Positions 1 through 11,050 of a DNA stretch of 64,000 nucleotides are shown piece by piece; positions within the stretch are counted from its first letter, which is position 1; each line of letters begins with the position of its first letter. Below the pieces are notes generated by a model. The model ran no database searches. It had not been told where the DNA came from and saw only the letters and a list, made by a program, of their open reading frames with translations. The position numbers and the translations under genes are program-made. Origin of the DNA: Trichostrongylus colubriformis. Its lineage: Eukaryota > Nematoda > Chromadorea > Rhabditida > Trichostrongylidae. The stretch covers positions 48,998,727 to 49,062,726 of the forward strand of contig OZ022259.1 of the NCBI GenBank assembly GCA_963978905.1, read 5' to 3'.

Positions 1-146
1 GTGAGGAGCCACAGCTTGTTCCTGCTTTTAGAGGAACATTTCGGGAATGTTTTGCCCCAATACCTTTATCCCTTTCGTTTCCCTACGTTTTGTAAAACTG
101 GCAGATGTGAGCCGTGGGCAAAATTACTTTTTTTTGGCACCCCCTG
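1..146 (+). mobile_element. Right end of a TIR DNA transposon (truncated by the window edge)
   Basis: This stretch closely matches the right end (about 53321-53463) of the complete element at 52732-53463, including the terminal GGCACCCCCTG and the flanking TA. The rest of the element lies off the window. It carries no coding capacity that I can see. Confidence 0.75.
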
Positions 147-960
147 TATTTCAAGCATATTGGTTCCTCGCGTCCACCTCTTTCTACATTGAGCAAGTCT
201 TCGGCGCAGATTTCGAAATCGCCACATGCATACGTATTCAGCAAAAAAATCAGTGTGGGTGGATTCCTATCATGGACAATCGTTGTTCATGACGTTTGTG
301 GTTTGTTCAGTCTGGCTACCTCGTCTACTGCTCAGTGGGGCGTTTCGGAGTGCTACTGGCACCTGGTTAAAAAAATCGGTTGAAATTTTTAGCTTCAAAG
401 AGCGGCTAATTGTTTGCATATCCTTCCTACCTACTTGAGGAACAGAAAAGTACAAGTTCTACTAAAAGTTCGCTGGAGCAGACTGTGTAAAATATCGCCC
501 GCATTTTTTGAAAAATCGACACCTGGTGACGGATTAATCGACGCAAACCGTCGTGTCGTCATAACTTCGTTTATAGTGGATAAAAAGAGAAAATTTTGGA
601 AGCTCTGGATCCGTCTCAATGCGACGAGTCCAACGACCTATAGAATGTCGAATCTGGGTAAGTAGGTCATCAGCTTCTCGTTGAAAGCTGCAAAATTCTT
701 TTTTTTTACCCTCAGGCAATTCTTGTGCCTACATTACGTGCTCAGTTGCTAAGGAAATTGATCGTCTATCTCCCTCCGACTTTACCGTACCTCAACATTT
801 CCTAACGTTTTCAACCGCAACGAGATTGAAATGGTAGCTAAGCCAGACAAAGTGTCCCGTGGAGTTTCTTGTTGTCACATTTTTGTAACTTTTTTGCAAA
901 AATCGAAACTGACAAACAGCTCAAACAAGCAGAAGCAGCCATCTTACCGAAAGGAATGCC
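147..960. other. No gene seen
   Basis: Only short open frames occur here, with no splice-bounded exon of convincing composition. I see nothing to annotate. Confidence 0.5.
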
Positions 961-1175
961 ATTCGTCAGACTTTTTCATTCTGCGATTTTGCGTTTTTTT
1001 GATTGCGATTTTGCGTTTTTGCCATTGCAATTTTGAGACGTCGCACGCGGTACTATCACATTGAGATTGTGCAGTGGCGGAACTTAGCTGGAACAGTCTG
1101 CGCACAGTACCTTCGATTTTTCTTCTGCGATCTTGCGATTTTGCGACGTTGCACTTTCGCACGCAATACTACGCC
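961..1175. repeat. Degenerate MITE of the GTCAGACTTTGCGAT family
   Basis: It starts with CGTCAGACTTTTTCATTCTG and contains repeated CTGCGATTTTGCG blocks and the internal TTGCACTTTCGCACGC motif found in the copies at 4744-4965, 11051-12107 and 19168-19328. The right terminus is not clear. The short open frames inside are repeat-derived. Confidence 0.6.
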
Positions 1176-1811
1176 CTCTCTCGTAGAATTCGTCATGCTT
1201 GATCCTGGCCTGCAGTTATTCCTTAGAAGCGCATGGGTCCGTTCCGCTGTCCAGACCTTGCGATATTCGACGGATTGATGGTGAAGATTTTTCCCGCTTC
1301 AAGGCTGTTATTAAATGTGGAAATGCACTGATGAAACACTTCTCATCTTCTTGTATCGTGTAGGCTCCTCACCCAATTTCTGCAATGCCGTTGTTAGTCC
1401 ATCCTCGCGCTCAGCCTGCCCACTGCTTCCAATTTAGCAAAAATTAAATATGTATATTAAACCATGCCGCCTTTAGTCAGAGGACACGAAAGGTGCTTTA
1501 ACCTTTTACTTCGAGTTACTTTTCTTTCATTTCAGGAACTAAGTCTCCTTTAAGCTCAAAAGCACATAATCAACTCTAAAACGATTTTTGAAACTTTTCC
1601 GGTCTTAAACTAAAGAAATAGGAAGCTGTGACCATAGCAACCCCCACGTTTCAAAAGTAAATGAAACACAAACTTCAACGAAATCTCATGAAACCATTCG
1701 ACATAGTAAACCTTATAGCATCTTACAGCCCTTTGAAACTTCATAAAACGGTAAATGATAGAGTTTTTGGCGCTTATCAATCCCTTCTGGGGATGCGCCA
1801 CCTATTCGAAT
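1176..1811. other. No gene seen
   Basis: AT-rich DNA without a convincing exon or repeat relationship inside the window. Confidence 0.45.
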
Positions 1812-2036
1812 CCCATTCAGAATCGTGTGGCAGGTGAATGCGATTTGGCCTGTGTAATACCTTGCGGTGGCCAGTCGATGTACAACTCAGTGCTTTTATC
1901 CTCCAGACGCGTTTAGTACCCATTCACCGACTCTGGAGACATGGAAGGCATGAATGGCTGGGCAGGCGTTGATGCTGGATTTGGTCCCTGCACTATGAGA
2001 GTGGGAGTGCGCGCCACCTGTCACTGCACCAACTCC
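1812..2036 (-). mobile_element. tRNA-derived SINE-like repeat, copy 1
   Basis: Read on the minus strand, this copy has an A-box-like TGGTGCAGTGACAGG and about 45 bases later a B-box-like GGACCAAATCC. The rest of its roughly 225 bases aligns with copies 2 (10700-10926) and 3 (43309-43542), including GGATAAAAGCACTGA and a GATTCTGAATGG end. The A/B-box pair is the internal RNA polymerase III promoter layout of tRNA-derived SINEs. No poly(A) tail or clear target duplication is visible, so the SINE class is inferred. Confidence 0.6.
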
Positions 2037-2216
2037 ACATACAATTTCATCATGCCTCATAATGCCTTGATTGTAGTCACATATAGCAATAGTAGTAGAA
2101 AAATACTGTTGCACCGGTCATGAAGATCTTCGAACTTGGGAGTGGCGTTGTCACAGGAAGACCAAAAGCTATGGAGAGCATGTACGTGAGCAAGTAATTC
2201 TAAGCAAATCCATCGC

Positions 2217-2499
2217 TTGTGTAGCTAGCGCTACTATAGTATTTAGAGGAAATGCTTACGTTTCACGGCCACCTGCTTTACAAGAAGGGAGCTGGGCGCC
2301 ACGAACTGTGCTCTTCTTACGTGCCAGCTGCAGAGTGCTTATAAAAGAAGACCTCGACCGAAGATAAGGCTCTCCCGCTTCTCTTTGTTTCAACGGCTGA
2401 GTTCGTTCCCTGTATTGGCAATAAAGGATCTACCACTACATCTAGACTAGAGACATTCGCCATCAGTCTGTTCAAGCTCCAACCCGCAATACAAGAAAA
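2217..2499 (+). repeat. Possible solo LTR
   Basis: A block beginning TGTGTAGC and ending near AATACA has a TATAAAAG box (about 2340) followed about 90 bases later by an AATAAA signal (about 2422), the order expected in a retrotransposon LTR. I found no target duplication and no second copy in the window. It could also be an ordinary promoter-like stretch. Confidence 0.25.
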
Positions 2500-3170
2500 G
2501 CGATTTTCCAGCGCTTAACTCGTAACTAGTATTCATTCTGAAAATTATTCTGTATCACTTGCTTTAGTACCGTTTATTTTAGACCGCGTGACACAAGATA
2601 AGGCGATCTTCTGTGTTCGCAAGTATTACACCTCGTTCGACTTTTTTCGGCAAATCTATCTGCTTTTGCTGCTGCTCTGCGGAAAACGCCGTATACTATG
2701 TATATCACATTAGCATGACATTATACGGAAAACTAGACGAAAGCAAAATCGAAACGTGCTATTTTCAGCGGGCTATTGATATTGAATGCCATCATCCAAA
2801 CACTTTGCTCTGGGGATTAAAATCGTTTTAAAATAGTCACTTGTTTATTGAATATTCCAAATATACCGTGTCCACACGAAGTGGTCTTTTTAAGAAAAAT
2901 GCTAAGGTGAAAATGAGATTTTTCGAACCACAATGCAATCAAACGTATTTTTTCCCGAAATTTTTTTACCTATCTTTATACCTGGCTTATCCTCTCGAGT
3001 AATTTTTGCGCTCTTATTAACTTTCCATTCATGATGCAAAGAATCGATTGTTTGTCTTCACCGGGGAGCGGGAGCCAGCAAAGTCTGCGATTTCGATATT
3101 AAATTTACAGGCATGGGCTATCTGCGATCGATTGTTTGTTCCGACTGTCATTTTTATTTTCGTTTTACAG
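2500..3170. other. No gene seen
   Basis: AT-rich, with short open frames only. A polypyrimidine run and TTTTACAG (to 3170) lead into the possible exon at 3171. Confidence 0.4.
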
Positions 3171-3455
3171 CCTCTGTATGATAATCATTTTACAAAACCT
3201 GCGAAAGGCACATTTCATAACATCGGAAGGAGCATGTCTCCTGAATCACCGCTAGAAGAAAAGGGATGTGTACCCTTACGTTAAGACTTCCCCTTCGTGG
3301 CGTGCGGCATGGAAAGTGATACCTACGAACTAGGACGCCTTATGTCATCACGCCGTAAAGCAATTACCGTGGGCCTTATTTTGGACCGAGAGTTTGACAA
3401 TCGCTTTGGAACCCAATACATGCGACGCCGTGCTCGCATGCAAAATCTGACGTAA
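3171..3455 (+). CDS. Possible exon(s) or broken gene fragment, unidentified
   Basis: After a good 3' splice signal (TTTTACAG ending at 3170) a frame of 37 codons runs to a TAA at 3282-3284. It reads PLYDNHFTKPAKGTFHNIGR, then SMSPESPLEEKGCVPLR. The same frame continues after the stop through an ATG at 3309 (MESDTYELGRLMSSRRKAIT) to a stop at about 3455. The composition looks protein-like in both parts. It may be an exon ending at a GTTAAG donor near 3280, a pseudogene with one stop, or chance. I do not recognise the product. Confidence 0.25.
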
Positions 3456-4743
3456 AACAGGAAAGCGCTGAGGACGTTGTCGCCACACCTCCTGATATGC
3501 ATAGGGGCGGGGTGACATGCCTGTTAACGCTCTCCACCAATGATGGTCCAGCGAATGCTTTCTTTCGACTGATATAATGTTCCTTTAACTGTGACGTTTT
3601 CAAACGTGGGATCGGTTTCTCGAAATTTTCTGCAACTTTTTCCCTCACTTTCAAAAAAAATGAACAGCCAAAGCTCTATCTTGCTCTTTGCAAAGCTGTC
3701 TGAGAGAAAACGAAAGGCCTGGTCGTCTCAGAAAAGTCACTCTAGTTCTTGCATTTCTGTCTTCTGGACCTTTTATGGCTGCTATCGCGTCACAGCCTGC
3801 ATAGAGCAGAGATCTGCCGGCTCTGTTATTCACTTGGAACCGATGAAGGGTATGACATGTTGTCAAAGCTGCATCGCGTAGAAATATTACAGTCCTTTCT
3901 GGTAAATATTTTGTAGCAACTCTGAAGATGAGCCGTAGTTTTCATGGCTATTTCTGCTCGTTTGGTAACCACAACAACTCGGCGGATGTTTTCGAGACGT
4001 GGCTGTGCTGGCCACTGCTTACATGGAACTGCTGAGCTTTTACTATTATCAAATTCAGAGTTTTGCCAAACGTGGACATGATCGGGCCACATCCGAACAC
4101 TCCCTGAAATACCTCCGTAATTTAATTGATTTCCTCGTTTTTTCACAGTTGTTCTCAGAGCTGTGGGGCTTTCTTTCGGTGATATGTCGCTGTTTGATTG
4201 GTCAAAATAATAATTATCGCTTTTATGAAGCATATGATATCAAGCACATCGTGATGAATTTTTTGATAGCCTAACGAGCTTTTCACGAAATCCACGATCG
4301 ATATGGCTAGCGATTCACGGGAAGTGTTTTCTGATCTGGGCTGTGGCAACAAATTCATTTTGTCTCCCCTGCGGAACCGAAGCTGGAGCCTGCTAGATCG
4401 GCGATTTCGTAACTGGATTCATACTGATGGGCTATCTGCAATCTGTTATTCGCTTTACCCCACTTGCTCTCATGATCACAAAAGCTCTTATCCGAGCTCT
4501 CGTCGATATATCATAACGGCTTTTCGTAATTTTTTTACTTTTCTGATCATGTTTGATTAATGAAAATTCATGAAAATCAGCCATATTTTAATCCAATCCC
4601 TATCGCTTATTTTGAAGGTATGATAAAGCCCAAAACATTTTATCAGTAAACAAGCTAGCAAACAAACTTCGAATGCCATTGTTTGTGAAGATCACTGCGT
4701 GCCCAGAGCCCATGTCAAACTCCATTTCTTCTCTTTGCTTCCT
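3456..4743. other. No convincing gene
   Basis: A 135-codon minus-strand frame (4233 to 3826) is the longest open frame here but has no recognisable motif and overlaps an equally open plus-strand frame, so I do not call it. No repeat relationship was seen. Confidence 0.4.
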
Positions 4744-4965
4744 GGGCGGCCGTCAGACTTCGCAATTGTGCAATTCTGCGATTTTGCTGCGTAGCACTTT
4801 CGCAAGCGATACTACGACCTCGAGAGTGTGCAATGCCGCAACTTCGCGTGCGAAAGTGCGATGCCACAAAGCCCCACAATCGCAAAGTCTGACGGCGGCC
4901 TAAAGCGTGCGAAAGTGCGTCTCCGTATGATCGCAGAATCGCAAAATCGCGAAGTCTGACGACGA
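4744..4965. repeat. MITE of the GTCAGACTTTGCGAT family, with an extra half copy
   Basis: Inverted ends: GGCCGTCAGACTTCGCAAT at the left and ATCGCAAAGTCTGACGGCGG at the right (to about 4900), followed by a TAA. A second right-end-like piece ending CGCGAAGTCTGACGACG (to about 4965) follows directly, so this is a tandem or nested arrangement. The internal GCACTTTCGCA/TGCGAAAGTGC motifs are shared with the other copies. Confidence 0.7.
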
Positions 4966-5310
4966 AATTATCAATGCGAAAAGCTTTTTTCAATGCTAAA
5001 CAGTATTTTCACTAGTGGTTGTAGAGGCTGCCTATACTTGATGAATATCAGCTTAAAGTAATAACTGCTACATCCATAAGGAAAGAGTCATTCGCCAGTT
5101 GCCCGGTTTTAAGCTGACATACTGTCTTATCGGACTAATGGGCCACTTTATAAGAATCAACCATTCAAGTCTCTTTGTCAAATCAGCCGTCTTCATCCGT
5201 TGCAACACGTTCCTTGGGTAACTATTTAGGCCACAACTTTTTTGCGCCACTACGATACGTCTTGACGGCAGTACATCCTCTCCAGACCGCGCTAGCCACG
5301 CCCACTCGAG

Positions 5311-5458
5311 CTCCCTATTGGTCTTTAGGCTGAAAGAGCGTGGTCAGTGTGGGTAAGAGCGAATGTCGCGTCGTGACGCAAAACGTGGGTGGAAGAACGC
5401 GACATCCGCTCGAACTCACACTAACCACGCCCTTTCTGCCTAAATGACCAATGGAGAC
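5311..5458. repeat. Foldback element
   Basis: Arms of about 55 bases at 5317-5370 and 5397-5452 are imperfect inverted repeats (ATTGGTCTTTAGGCTGAAAG against CTTTCTGCCTAAATGACCAAT). It lies about 350 bases upstream of the first STARD10-like gene. Confidence 0.7.
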
Positions 5459-5790
5459 CCAATTATTACTTACCCCATAAGGATTTGTTGCCTTAGAGGG
5501 ACATCGGCTAATCAGATTATCGCTAGGTGTGCCTTTAGTATAAGAGATTTCTTTTTGTTTTTTTATTCTTGCTAACTGCTGTTTTTTTCTGGTGTCTGCA
5601 AAGTAAACAGCACTATAACTACATCACTCTGATAAGTTAAGTAGAGGTGAATATTATGTATTTATACGGGTTTATGTTGATGCACCCTCGTGCTGTATAT
5701 TCCGCGCTGTATATATTCGCTCGTGATGTTATTTATTTTGGGTAAATTTGCATTTCATATCAATCGAGTCTTTGACGTATAATGACCCTC

Positions 5791-5802
5791 CATGTGTTTC
5801 AG
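5791..5802 (+). promoter_or_regulatory. 3' splice (probably trans-splice) acceptor of STARD10-like gene A
   Basis: GTGTTTCAG lies 59 bases before the start codon. The leader that follows resembles the leader after the acceptor at 15971-15982 in gene B. Both leaders carry a stop in frame with the ATG. It could instead be the end of a 5'-UTR intron. Confidence 0.45.
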
Positions 5803-5861
5803 GTTCACCTCTTAAAATTTCGGATATTCATAATTTCTAATCGTCGTCAACATACTTTTTG

Positions 5862-8800
5862 ATGCGGGTCAACGTAGCTCGGGTGTGGGAGGATTCTGAC
5901 TATGCCAGAGTCAGAAATATGTGTGAAAGTGGTCAAGGATGGTGTGAGGTAAGTGAGCAACTTATATTGAAATCGTCTTCCATAAGCAAACTAGATTTCA
6001 AAAATGGCATTCCTAGGTTTACAAGAAAAAAAGTATCGCCGTCTATACGCAGTCAGTTCCATGCAGTAATTATCAAATGATTAAGGTATGTTTCCATTAC
6101 ATACGATTTTTGACATGTTTTGTTTCAAAAAAAAAACTGAGCATTACTGTATGGACACTCAAAGGCACATTTACGGCAATCTAGTACATAGTAAGGATTA
6201 TCACACTCAAAATGAAAATTACATGCTGACTGGAACATCCATACAGAAAAATCGATGGAAGCCTCGACTCTAAAGTATCTCTTTACAAGTTCTTGCTCGA
6301 AGGTATCACGCAACCTTTCAACTTGGCCTTGGCTAATAAAACTTATTTATCAGTTAACTGTATATTGTGTTGTTTAGGAGTCTCATAAATACCTGAATGT
6401 CCAACAACAATTGAGACTTCATATTTATTAAAAAAGCTCGGGAGACCCCTCAAACGTCTTAAAAGTTTTTAGAATATTTTCGCAATATTTTGGTGTTTAA
6501 CAACCTTTTTAGGCCTGAAACAGTGGAGATCTGCCCACTATATACAGTGCATAGCAAGGGGTAATCGCGCGGTGATCTCGTGGAAGGCCAGATGTCAGGA
6601 GGCCATATTTCTGCCACTTTCGGGGACTTCCTTCAGAATTTTTTTCTTTTTGGCGTATTCCTCAGCACCTCTAATTTCGTTATTCGGCGCTTTAACCCAC
6701 TCAATATAATCCTGGGATCTGCCCTCAAAGATACCGTGTTGAATCAGCTACATGTGTAGAAAGGAAGAACTATACCGTCACTGGGTACCTAGCGCACGAC
6801 AGCTGGGCATATGATGGTGGGCAAACTACGGACTACCCTTTTCCACCGTCATAGGACCATCAGTACCTGTATGTAGTGTAAAGAATGTAACGTAGATTAC
6901 GAGGTTGTGAAAAGGTACTGTTCGCGACAATTTGAATATAATTTTTGGTTCCATCTATGAGCAGATGGCTTTTCCCGCAACAGGGTGTGCTATCACCGCG
7001 GCGCAGGGGTGAGCAGTAAGGCTTTGTTCAGAGTTCGCCAGACTGCTGCCAGATTTCCTGTTAAAGGCGCTTTTCGCGATAATCGGATGGGGTGACTACC
7101 TTTTTGGAACAGTAGGTTATCGGATGACTAGTCAGGCTGCTTTTTTTCGTTTCACCACGGTGCGCTATCTCGGCGCTACACGGGCTCGAGCTCACTTCGA
7201 CACCGCCCACTTGAAGCTCCCTTACTGGTCAATTAAGCAGAATGGATGGCATCAGAGTGGGTTTGAGCAGGTGTAGCGCCGTGATAGCGCACCGTGGCGA
7301 CGCAAAAAAGTTGCAGCCTGCAGCCTGATTAATTACCTAAGGATCTGCTGTTCCAAGAGATATGTCGACCCACAGGTTGCCGCAAAGTGTATCATTAAAC
7401 CTAATGGTTCTTATCTTAAAATAAGTGTTTGGTACTAGCAATTATGATGATACAAAGCTAAATTTTAAAATGGCAATACTTCGTGGCCGACCTGATACTT
7501 CTTTTACACTTCGCTGAAGAAAAAAAACGATTGCAGGCAGTAGCGAAATATTCTGACGTGTCACCCAGTGTGGCTTACGACGTTCTACATGATTCAGCCT
7601 ATCGCTCCCATTGGGATCGACATATGGCAGCACAGTGTTACATAGGACGAATAAATCCAAACAACGACATAGGATATTACGCATGTGAGTTTCTCCTTAA
7701 TTAAAGGTCGCCCTCTACTGCCTCTATACATGCGCGCGTGTGCGACTGCCACATACCAAGGATCTGCATGGCTACGATCGATACGTCTGTAATGGAGCGC
7801 ACGCGCTTCCATTTTTCGCATCTGGCGTCTCCAAATTATTTTTCTGCTACGGCACTACTTCTTCCCAGCACCTCTGCTTTCATCTTCAGCTGTGCACCAA
7901 ATTATCACCAATGAAAAAAAAAATCATTCCCATTATAAATACAGTCAAAGGGACTCTTGTGAGTCGTGAATTCTCCGACTAACTGGCGTGAATAATTCAG
8001 CAGCTCCCCCTTATCTGTTGAATTTTTCATTTGGTTTATTCATTAATTCAATACAGTGTCGGCTATGCCACCAATACGAGCTCGTGATTTCGTGATGCAA
8101 CGCTCATGGCTTGACACAGGACACGAGAAAATGATTTGTGGGCATTCAGTTTGCCATCAGGTAAGATTATCTATTTATTCATTTCACATTTATTTATTCA
8201 ATATACAACGTCGAAACAAAGTCAACATTAGACACATGGAATATGCTGCAAAAAAAAAAATAAAATAAGGTCTGCTAAATGATCAAAATGGAAAAAATAG
8301 GGGTTACGTCGTTCATACTTTGCGCCGTCAGGGCGTGGCTGCGTCTGCAGGCAGCGAGGAGATTGGAATGGGGGAGAGGTGCACACACGAAGCAGGCGAC
8401 GAGGTGGGAAGACAAGGCGATGACGCGGAGACATGCGGCCACGCTCTGCCGCCCGCGCCGTAAAGTATAAACACTGTCTTATTGGGTCGTTCCATAAAGA
8501 GTGTCGTTTTTTTTTTTTTTCGAGCAAAAATTTTTCCTGGAAAATTACGAGTTCTTGCAGCATATCATATATCTTTTGAAAGCGATTTTTTGCTCTAGAA
8601 AATGTGATGTTCGGTTTTTATGTATGTAAGAATGGGCCCGATATTCAGTTTGGCGAAAGGGTAGGTACAGCCAACCAAAATTGACCAAACCACTATATTT
8701 TAACCACTATATTAAAATATTATATTTCACTCCAGGAAAATCGCCCATTCATGTGTTCTTCATTTGGTTACGACCTTTTCTGCAAATTCCAATATTCGGT

Positions 8801-9707
8801 TGACTAGGAAGTCGGGTCGTTCTTCTTTGAACTCCTTTTTCCGAAGCACTCACGTTTATCTAGAAAGAAATAATCTTTTCAGTCTCTTTGCTCAGTGTTG
8901 CTTTTCGAAGCATTTGGAAGATTTTTTCTGTTCTGTCATCTTGGAAAGCCCGGGTTCACTTTTTCTCAATGGAACTTCCGACACTTTTAGTCCTCTTAGA
9001 TCTTCAGCTTTCATTTTCGTGGCCTAGTTTAGGAGTTCTCATTACCGCTATCACAGTCTATGAGACTTAACAGTCTACAGTACAACTTTGATGTTTGGTA
9101 ACGTTTAGTAAGGTTTCTTTTAAGGACTATCCACCAATGAAAGGCTATGTACGGGCAACTGCTATACTGTCAGCATATCTTATTCGATCGATCGATGACG
9201 AACAAGGCTGTGAAATCACGTACATCAGCCATACGGACCCTAGAGGTACTTGGGGTCCGTTTCATCGTGATCGTTTGTGCGACACGTGTAGTGTTACGTA
9301 AGCTTGCGTAGCAAACTTGTGAAAACTCAATTTGTTCGAGATTTTTAGTTTTTGAACTAAATAATTTAGGTAAACTTCCTACATGGCTGGTCAATCGTAT
9401 TACACGGGTAGTAGCCCCGAAAATTGTGAAAAGGTTGCACAAGGCCTGTTTGGCGTACCCGGATTGGAAAGCAGGAAATAAACCAAATTTTAAGCCATGG
9501 ATCTATCCAGAGCAACAGGTTCGTTGAAAAATCTTTATTAGCTTTTCTTTGTTTTCTTCTCTGAAGAATATTTCTATTTTCAATTTATTTCAGTTGGAAT
9601 TTCCCCGAGTAGATCTGGCAAAATGCCAGCCACAAGATTATGAGCAAGAAATCATTGATGAGTCAAATGTGTCGCCAGTGAAAGATGTTGAAGTACAAGA
9701 AGATTAA
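5862..9707 (+). CDS. STARD10/PCTP-like START-domain lipid-transfer protein, copy A
   Basis: The seven coding exons are 5862-5948, 6017-6085, 7537-7684, 8057-8160, 9125-9245, 9370-9518 and 9594-9707, giving 263 aa. All junctions keep phase with GT donors and AG acceptors; the exon 5 acceptor is the unusual TTTTAAG. An in-frame TAA at 5838 fixes the ATG. The protein is one START domain: VAYDVLHDSAYR (about residue 63), YIGRINPNN, then ARDFVMQRSW (about 110), YVRATAILSAYLIR (about 145), and at the C-terminus VKRLHKACLAYPDW and NFKPWIYPEQQ, followed by a short acidic tail. These match the vertebrate STARD10 layout (about 290 aa), a cytosolic carrier of phosphatidylcholine and phosphatidylethanolamine. 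The ligand here is inferred. The family call is firm; exact orthology within PCTP/STARD7/STARD10 is less so. Confidence 0.92.
7101..7360. repeat. Foldback MITE in intron 2 of STARD10-like gene A
   Basis: Arms of about 85 bases are inverted: TTTTTGGAACAG (7101) against CTGTTCCAAGA (7348-7359), and CACGGTGCGCTATC against GATAGCGCACCGTG. It lies about 180 bases before exon 3. Confidence 0.75.
8307..8480. repeat. MITE of the GGCCGCGTTCATACT family in intron 4 of gene A
   Basis: It starts GTCGTTCATACTTTGCGCCG and carries GGGCGTGGCTGCG inverted against CGGCCACGCTCTGCCG, then TAAAGTATAAACAC. The terminal bases are decayed. Relatives are at 13970-14143, 36153-36474, 54362-54560 and 55097-55270. Confidence 0.65.
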
Positions 9708-9837
9708 CCTGTTCAGAAACTTTCTTTTCCTAACATATCCTATACATAGTTATATTTGCATGTAATATTTATAGACGTTCTTTTCAATGTACAAACACTA
9801 GTCTTCAATTCCAGTGACCTTGGTAAGTGTGCCATTT

Positions 9838-9996
9838 GGACAGAAAATTCGCGTCGCGTTATACGCCGTGCAACGCAGGAAGCGAGGTAAGAGTGCCGTA
9901 TTGGGTTCTAAAGCGAATACTGGGTCCTTATTCAGGCGTAATCGCTTGAGGACCTAAGTAATATCGCACGTCGCACGCCATGCGAATTTTCTGCCC
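9838..9996. repeat. MITE of the GGACAGAAAATTCGC family
   Basis: Terminal inverted repeats are GGACAGAAAATTCGCG and TGCGAATTTTCTGCCC. It sits 130 bases past the stop of gene A and may overlap its 3' end region. A relative lies at 60765-60978. Confidence 0.75.
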
Positions 9997-10300
9997 TAAA
10001 GCACACATCAAGTGATTTCGGCATACTTAAAAGCATATCATTGACACTTTATCACTGTGCTCCATTCCTTTTCCCCCTCTTTCACCGTGTTTTTACTAAT
10101 GACCAATCAATTTTGTGGGTCTTGGTTGTGATATACATATTAATGACACTATCCATAAATGAAAATGAGTAATAAAATTTTAAGTAATTTTCGTGATGAA
10201 TGATGAAATTGTCCATGATCATACCATATATGATCCCGTGATCAATGCATTTTTTTACCACTGTTACGTTGAACACCAGTACTAAGTTCTCACTGGTATT

Positions 10301-10547
10301 AGGAGGGCGAGTGCCGATTGGTCGAATTTTCGCTCGGCCGCCTGCGGCAAGTGCGAGTCGTTTGCAGCTTTATCTGTTGAAACAGCAGCAACAACAACAA
10401 CATGGGCAAACTTCCAAAGCTTTCAAACTGTAATGTTTGGAGATCCTTCACGGTACCAGCCCACTGAGTATGCAGCGGAATTCCAAACAATTCGTACTGA
10501 GAGCACCGCGAAGCGAAAACTGGACCAAAAGGCACTCACCCCATACT
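10301..10547. repeat. Foldback MITE of the TTGGTCGAATTTTCGC family, copy 1
   Basis: The ends are GTGCCGATTGGTCGAATTTT and GGACCAAAAGGCAC. The interior has a CAGCAACAACAACAAC run and GGTACCAGCCCACTGAG. Relatives are at 17951-18200 and 20302-20570, both inside introns of gene B. Confidence 0.7.
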
Positions 10548-10699
10548 AGGAGGGGAGATATTGGGGGCGGAGGACAAAGAACGATAGGTATTGAAAAAGG
10601 CGGTCAAGCATGTTGGGATATATTGTATGCCTGTAATTTTAGTCACACGATTTCCAGACAGACAACTTCGGCATTAACATGGCTTTCTGAGGTACCGGA

Positions 10700-10926
10700 C
10701 GGAGGTGGTGCAGTGACAGGTGGCGTGCACCTCACTGTCATGGTGCGGAGATCAAATCCTGCATCACCGCCCGCCCAGGCCAACCAAGCCTTCCATCCCT
10801 CCGGGTTCGGTAAATTGGTACCAGACTCGTCTGGGAGGATAAAAGCACTGACTTGTACATTGGCTGGCCACCGCAAGTCATTGTATAGGCCACATCACAT
10901 TCACCAGCCATCACGATTCTGAATGG
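10700..10926 (+). mobile_element. tRNA-derived SINE-like repeat, copy 2
   Basis: The best-preserved copy. It has A-box-like TGGTGCAGTGACAGG at 10706-10720, B-box-like GATCAAATCC at 10750-10759, a body shared with copies 1 and 3, and the end GATTCTGAATGG at 10926. A 161-codon open frame across it (10437-10922) is a by-product of the repeat. Confidence 0.65.
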
Positions 10927-11050
10927 AACTTGAATGTGCGGCGCATCCCACAGAAGGGATTGATTAACGCCCAAAACTTTATCCTTTATCCTTTCTGAGG
11001 TACCACGTGAGCATTTATGATGGCAAATGGCTCCTAATAAGATCGAAATG

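Noticed and set aside
3826..4233. 135-codon minus-strand open frame
   Set aside because: No motif, no splice context, and an equally long plus-strand frame overlaps it.
10437..10922. 161-codon plus-strand open frame
   Set aside because: It runs through a MITE end and SINE-like copy 2. Its sequence is explained by the repeats and it has no protein motif.
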